Shown here: piece by piece, positions 59,701 through 64,000 of the stretch
Numbering within the stretch: the first letter of the stretch is position 1
Layout: every line of letters starts with the position of its first letter
Origin: Porites lobata
Taxonomy: Eukaryota; Cnidaria; Anthozoa; Scleractinia; Poritidae
Assembly (NCBI GenBank): GCA_942486035.1
Contig: CALNXK010000360.1
Span: 27,501-91,500 of the forward strand
Length of the DNA: 64,000 bases
Direction of reading: 5' to 3'
Translations under genes and position numbers: made by a program
Notes under the pieces: generated by a model
Seen by the model: only the letters and a program-made list of their open reading frames with translations
Told to the model about the DNA's origin: nothing
Database searches by the model: none

Positions 59701-61108
59701 ACAGCTATACTCACGATTTCATCTTCTTCTGCATTTCTTTGGCTCTTTGCCTTTCTGGTCCAGAACCACCGCAAAACACACTCAGGCCAACTACAAGACT
59801 ACGAAGGCCTAACAATCATAAAAATTTCAAAAGTTTGAACATAGTGGTCTAGGTACATTTTTCTTTTTTTTCAGTTACATAAACTGAGGATAAAAGAGGC
59901 ATGGAAAGTGAATACAGGAGAAGCAAAAGCCATGCCACATGAGTCAAAACTGCTGTCAGTTCTTGACTCCTAACCTGCTTACCATCAATATTATAATATG
60001 TGGACACTCTATAAAGGGAAATTATACATAGGGTAGGTACTGAATCCTCGCTTTCAGTTTTCCTTGCACTAGAAATTAACTATTATATATATCTGGAAAG
60101 GTGTGTTGGATTGAATGCTCTAAAAACCAAAAAGACAAACAGGGTGTTCATTACGTATTGGAGATCAGAGATTTCTCCGTTTACTATGCAGAATTCTCCG
60201 CCTATTATGTTCGGTAGCCTATAACTATTTTCATTCAGATGTGGAACCTCTTTCAAAATAATCTCCTGTAAAATCACAAAAATCACACCTTTCTCCTGCT
60301 ACAAGAATTCTTAATGAAAACCGTGGACAAACCAATGATCTTGCAAAATAATAGTATCAAGCTCGAGGGTGGCGGAAATTGAACCTAATTATTGACCATT
60401 GTTGACAACAAGCCTGTGAAAAAGAAACTGCTGGCACTTTCAATGTAGCTATATAACCTGCATTGCAGATGTAATCTATCCCCAGTTACTAACATCTGTG
60501 AAGCAGCACCAATACCCACGTTCTGGGCCCCCAACAGACTCAACGAATTAATATACGTTTCAAGTTTTTTTACAAGGTAAATAAATTATTGTGCGTCCTC
60601 AAATCCTGGTACACTGATTGGAGCCCAGAACAAGGATTTCGGCCCTGTTTCACAGAGAGACTGAACCAGAAGTTTAGTTCCTTCTGCGGGGCAGGGTACT
60701 TTCAAAGTGAATGTTGAGTTTAGGTCACCAAAACGCAGCCTGGTAGTTATTTCAGAAACATTTCTCACCTTTATGATACAACTCAAGTGCTTTTCTTTTC
60801 TTTCCTTGTTCATCAAATTTTAGTGCCTCGTTAATGTAGCTAATTATTAAAAACAAACATCTATTAAATAAAATATAATGACATGTGTAAATTCACAGCT
60901 TCTCTAATAAGTAGTCTGTTACCCTAATAAACGTAAATTCAAATAAAAATAAATGCTGTTTTCGACAAGCTTCAATTTCTTCAAGTTACATGTCAGCTGA
61001 TAAGTTTAATAAGCTATAAAGATGAAGGGTTGATTGAAACGTGATGCGCACTCACCGAAACGCTTCGTCGTGATGAGATTTCACTTTGGCAGAAGCTTCA
61101 GCCTCCAT
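53777..61108 (-). CDS. SPART: Spartin (14 exons, 530 aa)
   Basis: Coding exons: 61056-61108, 60769-60839, 59715-59808, 59343-59524, 58551-58646, 58007-58446, 57313-57390, 56390-56489, 55829-55932, 55466-55556, 55088-55178, 54812-54875, 54673-54704, 53777-53873. All borders are GT-AG and phases chain. Spartin links endosomes, mitochondria and lipid droplets in animals. Seen here: an MIT domain at residues 3-77 (FRYINEALKFDEQGKKRKAL), an acidic linker, a middle block (VRMFFVSDQGHVTTLSQPQ, GWMFPMVPGRSPVL) and a C-terminal senescence domain at about 313-500 (IEIGAELVAWGLTKGAEVG, GARGAATVYFGLENSWKILY, TWWNVDNIGIKALAK), then a lysine-rich tail. Length is below the roughly 660 aa of vertebrates, mainly from a shorter linker. 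No PPxY motif was seen. Assigned by domain order and motif recall. Confidence 0.92.
57749..57892. repeat. MITE with TACAGGTCAAATTTGA ends
   Basis: TACAGGTCAAATTTGA at 57749-57764 is exactly mirrored by TCAAATTTGACCTGTA at 57877-57892. The centre is AT-rich and non-coding. It lies in spartin intron 6, between the exons before and inside the senescence domain. Confidence 0.85.
58958..59262 (+). repeat. tRNA-derived SINE in spartin intron 4
   Basis: The head is tRNA-like: GTGGCCGGGTGGTTAACACC as A-box region and GGAGGTCCGGAATTCATGTC at the B-box position. The body carries CCCTGCGATGGACTAAGCAT, CCCATCCAGGGGAG, ATGCTAAGGAAACCG and CCGTTTGGGCCTTTGGCTC. The tail is a short ACCTTT tandem. It is antisense to spartin. 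The plus-strand ORF across it is a by-product. Confidence 0.85.
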
Positions 61109-62108
61109 CCTCTTGTTATTTCTTTTCAGCTAACAATGCTTTTCGTTTTTTCGTTGAAGAACTCAGCTAGACCAGCTAAAGAAGGTCATTACAAAGCTAC
61201 TATAAATAGAAGTACATTTTTTCACCTGACACACTCACACCGCCATTGTTGTTCTTTTCCAGGTACATTATATGACCTACGTTTTGAAATGAGGAAAATC
61301 CGCTGAACGTTTGCACGTTTGGCTCTCAGATTCGCCCTTGAAAGACCTTGCCCTTCGATCCCCTTCTTTCAGCATGCATAAACGTCGAAGAACATCAGCA
61401 AAACAGTCCCACTGGTCGCATTTTTTTCTCATATAGCCATTCACGGTAAGTGTACTGTAGCAGTAAACATTTTGAAATATCTGCGTACACGGCCATGAAG
61501 TATTTTGTATTTCAGACTTCAGAGCGGGAAAAGTTTTCCTTGCGCGCGAAATTTAAGCTGAAGCCTGAGAAAATGCTTTACAACGGTTTCGCTAGTTGAC
61601 AAATTGATTCGCTTCGTTCGAGTTCGCTACCTACATATTCGTCTCGCTACCTATTGACAAAGTCCAAAACTTGCACCCTCGGAGGGGCAAACTTAAAAGA
61701 ACGAGAAATATATGACGAGATTTTTTTTTGACCGATTAAGGAAACGTTTTCAGTGGTTTACAGAAAGTATTAAATATGTAGCGAATTTGTTGCGAACTAA
61801 GACGTAGCGAATTCGACAAGTTGCGAAACCGGTTGTTACCGAAAAAATTGCTGTCAGAAGTATTCGAGCTGAGGCCGCCTAAGGACCTTCTTGTCTTATA
61901 TTTTCGATTTAATACGGTCTGGTTTTCAAAATATTGGACAATGAAGCAATTGCCTATGCCTACCCAGTACCCAATTCAAACCCTTTGGGAATAAAAGATT
62001 TGTTTCTGGAATTTCCATATCATTTAAATGTGAATGCCAAATTATGATGCAAATACAATACACAAAGAATCTTAACCCCAGGAGATTTGAATTGGGTACA
62101 ACATTGAG
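61109..62108. other. Upstream region of spartin
   Basis: This should contain the spartin promoter and 5' UTR. No core promoter element could be fixed. No gene or clear repeat was seen. Confidence 0.4.
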
Positions 62109-62378
62109 TTAGCCAAATACAGCTGTAGGTGGATGCTTTTCGGAGGCATAGCCGAGACGAACCGCAGACCACGTGTGAGTCATGTACTGAAAGGCATTTG
62201 CCGGGCAGTATATTGAAACGCCTACCGGCAAGGCAAGGTTCACCTTATTACTGCCGCTCGTCTCCTTTGGTGCTAATTCATAATACCCGGCCTCAAATTT
62301 TGTGTTAAATGTACTGCTACCATGGTCCACAGTGGCAATCAGTGTTATTAAAAGGAAATTGGTCACATGTGTGAACAC
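62109..62378 (-). CDS. Unrecognised ORF, possibly a terminal exon
   Basis: The ORF is 89 aa. Residues 26-89 look protein-like (FEAGYYELAPKETSG, LALPVGVSIYCPANAFQYMT, WSAVRLGYASEKHPP) and end at a stop after TAVFG. Possible acceptors lie just upstream (around 62321-62326: GTAG, GCAG), so it could be the last exon of a gene coming from the right. The first 20 residues are hydrophobic and could be a signal peptide if the Met is used. I recognise no family. Confidence 0.3.
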   Translation of the reverse strand: MFTHVTNFLLITLIATVDHGSSTFNTKFEAGYYELAPKETSGSNKVNLALPVGVSIYCPANAFQYMTHTWSAVRLGYASEKHPPTAVFG

Positions 62379-62647
62379 AAAACAAGGTTTACACTCTTTT
62401 CATTTTGTTATTCATATATTATAACAGGTCACTAATAATAATAATAATAATAATTTAAACATATTTATGCAGGATTGCTGCTTCAGTTTTAAGAAAAAAA
62501 CTGCTATCAATGCAGGTCCTGTTAAAAATTAAAAATGAAAAAATAAAAATAAAAAAGATTTAAAATATAGATAAAAATCAAATCACAATATTACAAAATA
62601 GTCACACCAAACGAAAGATTGAACAGTTATAAATTCTAAGATGTTCA

Positions 62648-62880
62648 TTAGGGATGGACCATTAGAAAACTTATGGGGGGCGGGGTGGGCGAAGTACAAA
62701 GAAAATATGTGCGCAAGGGAATATTAAGTGGAAAAAAATTCATGCATGCCAATTAACCCTAAAAAATATTCATGCTACGGCCTAAAAAAAATTCATACAA
62801 GGAATTTGATAATGAAAAAAATTCCTGCAGCTCAAAAATTCCCCAATCCCCCATAACTTTTCTAATGGTCCATCCCTTAA
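62648..62880. repeat. MITE with TTAGGGATGGACCATTAGAA ends
   Basis: The left end TTAGGGATGGACCATTAGAA continues with AACTTATGGGGG. The right end is CCCCCATAACTTTTCTAATG followed by GTCCATCCCTTAA. The two are near-perfect inverted repeats of about 33 bases. Inside are repeated AAAAAAATTCATGC-like words. Confidence 0.9.
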
Positions 62881-64000
62881 AAGGGAAAACGTCAATGAAC
62901 ACACGCACAGTCATTTAAACTTCTTCAAAACAAAACACCCACCCACACCCACATTCACTCTTTCTCATGCCCCTTTTCAGTTTGGCCATTAAAATGGGGA
63001 CTCTGCTACTATAAATATGAGGAAATTACAATAGACCTGTTCTACATCCCTGGGACACTGATTTGTATGAAATTGTCCAGCCAACTTTGATCTTTTGGCT
63101 GTTAGCTCCATTGTTTGTGGGTACTGGATTAAAATGCAGGGCGGCCTACAATAAGTGTATATACACGATTTCCCAAGAGTCTCTCTCACGCAAACAGCTA
63201 CCAAGTGACCAAGAGACATGAGCAAGGATCCGGTGAAATGGGCATTATGTGGTATAGTAAGGAATGTACAAAACAACTGTTCACCTTTGGGATGCCTGTA
63301 CAACTTTATCATTGCTCTAGATACATCTTTTATTAAGTGAACTGTACACTATTACTACAAAATTTCCCTATGCCTCAAATATTACTTAAACAATCCTGGC
63401 AACTTGTGTTTAAAGTTTTGACATCATGAATGAAAATAACCAGATTATTATAAATCAGATGTGTAATGAATGCAGTAATTGGTAAAATTTGAACATGTAT
63501 GATAGTCCCCTCTCATGCAACGGTAAATTTACTTTAAGTTGAATACTTATGAAACTCTAAAATTTATCTTCTATACTATGAATAGATAACCTACATGTAT
63601 GCAGGTATATTTATTCATAGCAATAGTTGTAATCTTTACTTATATCTTACAATGATGCCTGTACATAATCATTCTCAAGACAATTAGCAGAAACAAAAAT
63701 CATTGCCCTCTTAAAAGGTAAAAATCAATGAAAAATATCACCTTTCTGTAGCAAAATATATCATACTAATTTGATTACAACAATCAAAACACAGATCCCC
63801 GAAATGATAAATTTAAAGTTAAAAGCTACTTTTGCCACAAGTAAAATGATTTTGCAATCATTTGCCATAAGTAAAAAACAGTAACACAACATGTTACAAT
63901 TCTAATGGTGTCCTAAATTATGTATTTAATGAAAATTAAACACAATGATAGACAGAGATAACTTTCAAATCTCTGTCCACCAATCGAGAACAGTTTGTTG
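62881..64000. other. Right-edge intergenic stretch
   Basis: AT-rich sequence with one motif-free minus-strand ORF of 107 codons (62989-63312). It may be the 3' UTR or intron of a gene beyond the window, but nothing supports a call. Confidence 0.3.

Noticed and set aside
60083..60286. 67-codon minus-strand ORF considered as an extra spartin exon
   Set aside because: Exons 2 (60769-60839) and 3 (59715-59808) join in phase and together complete the MIT domain without it. Inserting it would break the helix pattern.
1..64000. CRISPR array, operon or other prokaryotic system
   Set aside because: No regularly spaced repeats with unique spacers and no compact gene runs were found. The split genes with GT-AG introns are clearly animal.

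Overview
The window looks like nuclear DNA of an anthozoan cnidarian, most likely a coral or sea anemone. It is AT-rich, has intron-rich animal genes with GT-AG splice sites, and is full of short inverted-repeat elements in introns and intergenic DNA. The species call is an inference from the overall look; I ran no search.

I could rebuild four protein-coding genes exon by exon, all on the minus strand and all with intron phases that chain without a break. Two are tandem paralogues of the Cys-loop (pentameric ligand-gated) ion channel family: gene A (4715-11612, 9 coding exons, 447 aa) and gene B (18234-24716, 10 coding exons, 424 aa). Both have a signal peptide, a canonical 13-residue Cys loop, a WxPDxYF motif and four membrane segments with a GABA/glycine-receptor-like pore. 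The third gene is the chaperonin subunit epsilon, CCT5 (43189-52659, 10 exons, 546 aa). The fourth is spartin (53777-61108, 14 exons, 530 aa), with an N-terminal MIT domain and a C-terminal senescence domain. CCT5 and spartin sit head to tail about 1.1 kb apart. They have unrelated jobs (cytosolic protein folding; lipid droplet and endosome biology), so no shared pathway is implied.

Layout: 1-4.7 kb holds a fold-back element, a MITE and a transposase-like single ORF framed by inverted repeats. 4.7-11.6 kb is receptor A. 11.6-18.2 kb is intergenic, with a telomere-like tract, a broken non-LTR retrotransposon and a tandem repeat. 18.2-24.7 kb is receptor B, whose last intron carries a tRNA-like gene and whose other introns carry a SINE and a MITE split by a retrotransposon piece. 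24.7-43.2 kb has no recognisable gene, but the minus strand shows a speculative chain of very short exon-like segments (29.4-38.7 kb). 43.2-61.1 kb is CCT5 plus spartin, with large repeat insertions in their introns. 61.1-64 kb is intergenic with one unrecognised ORF and a MITE.
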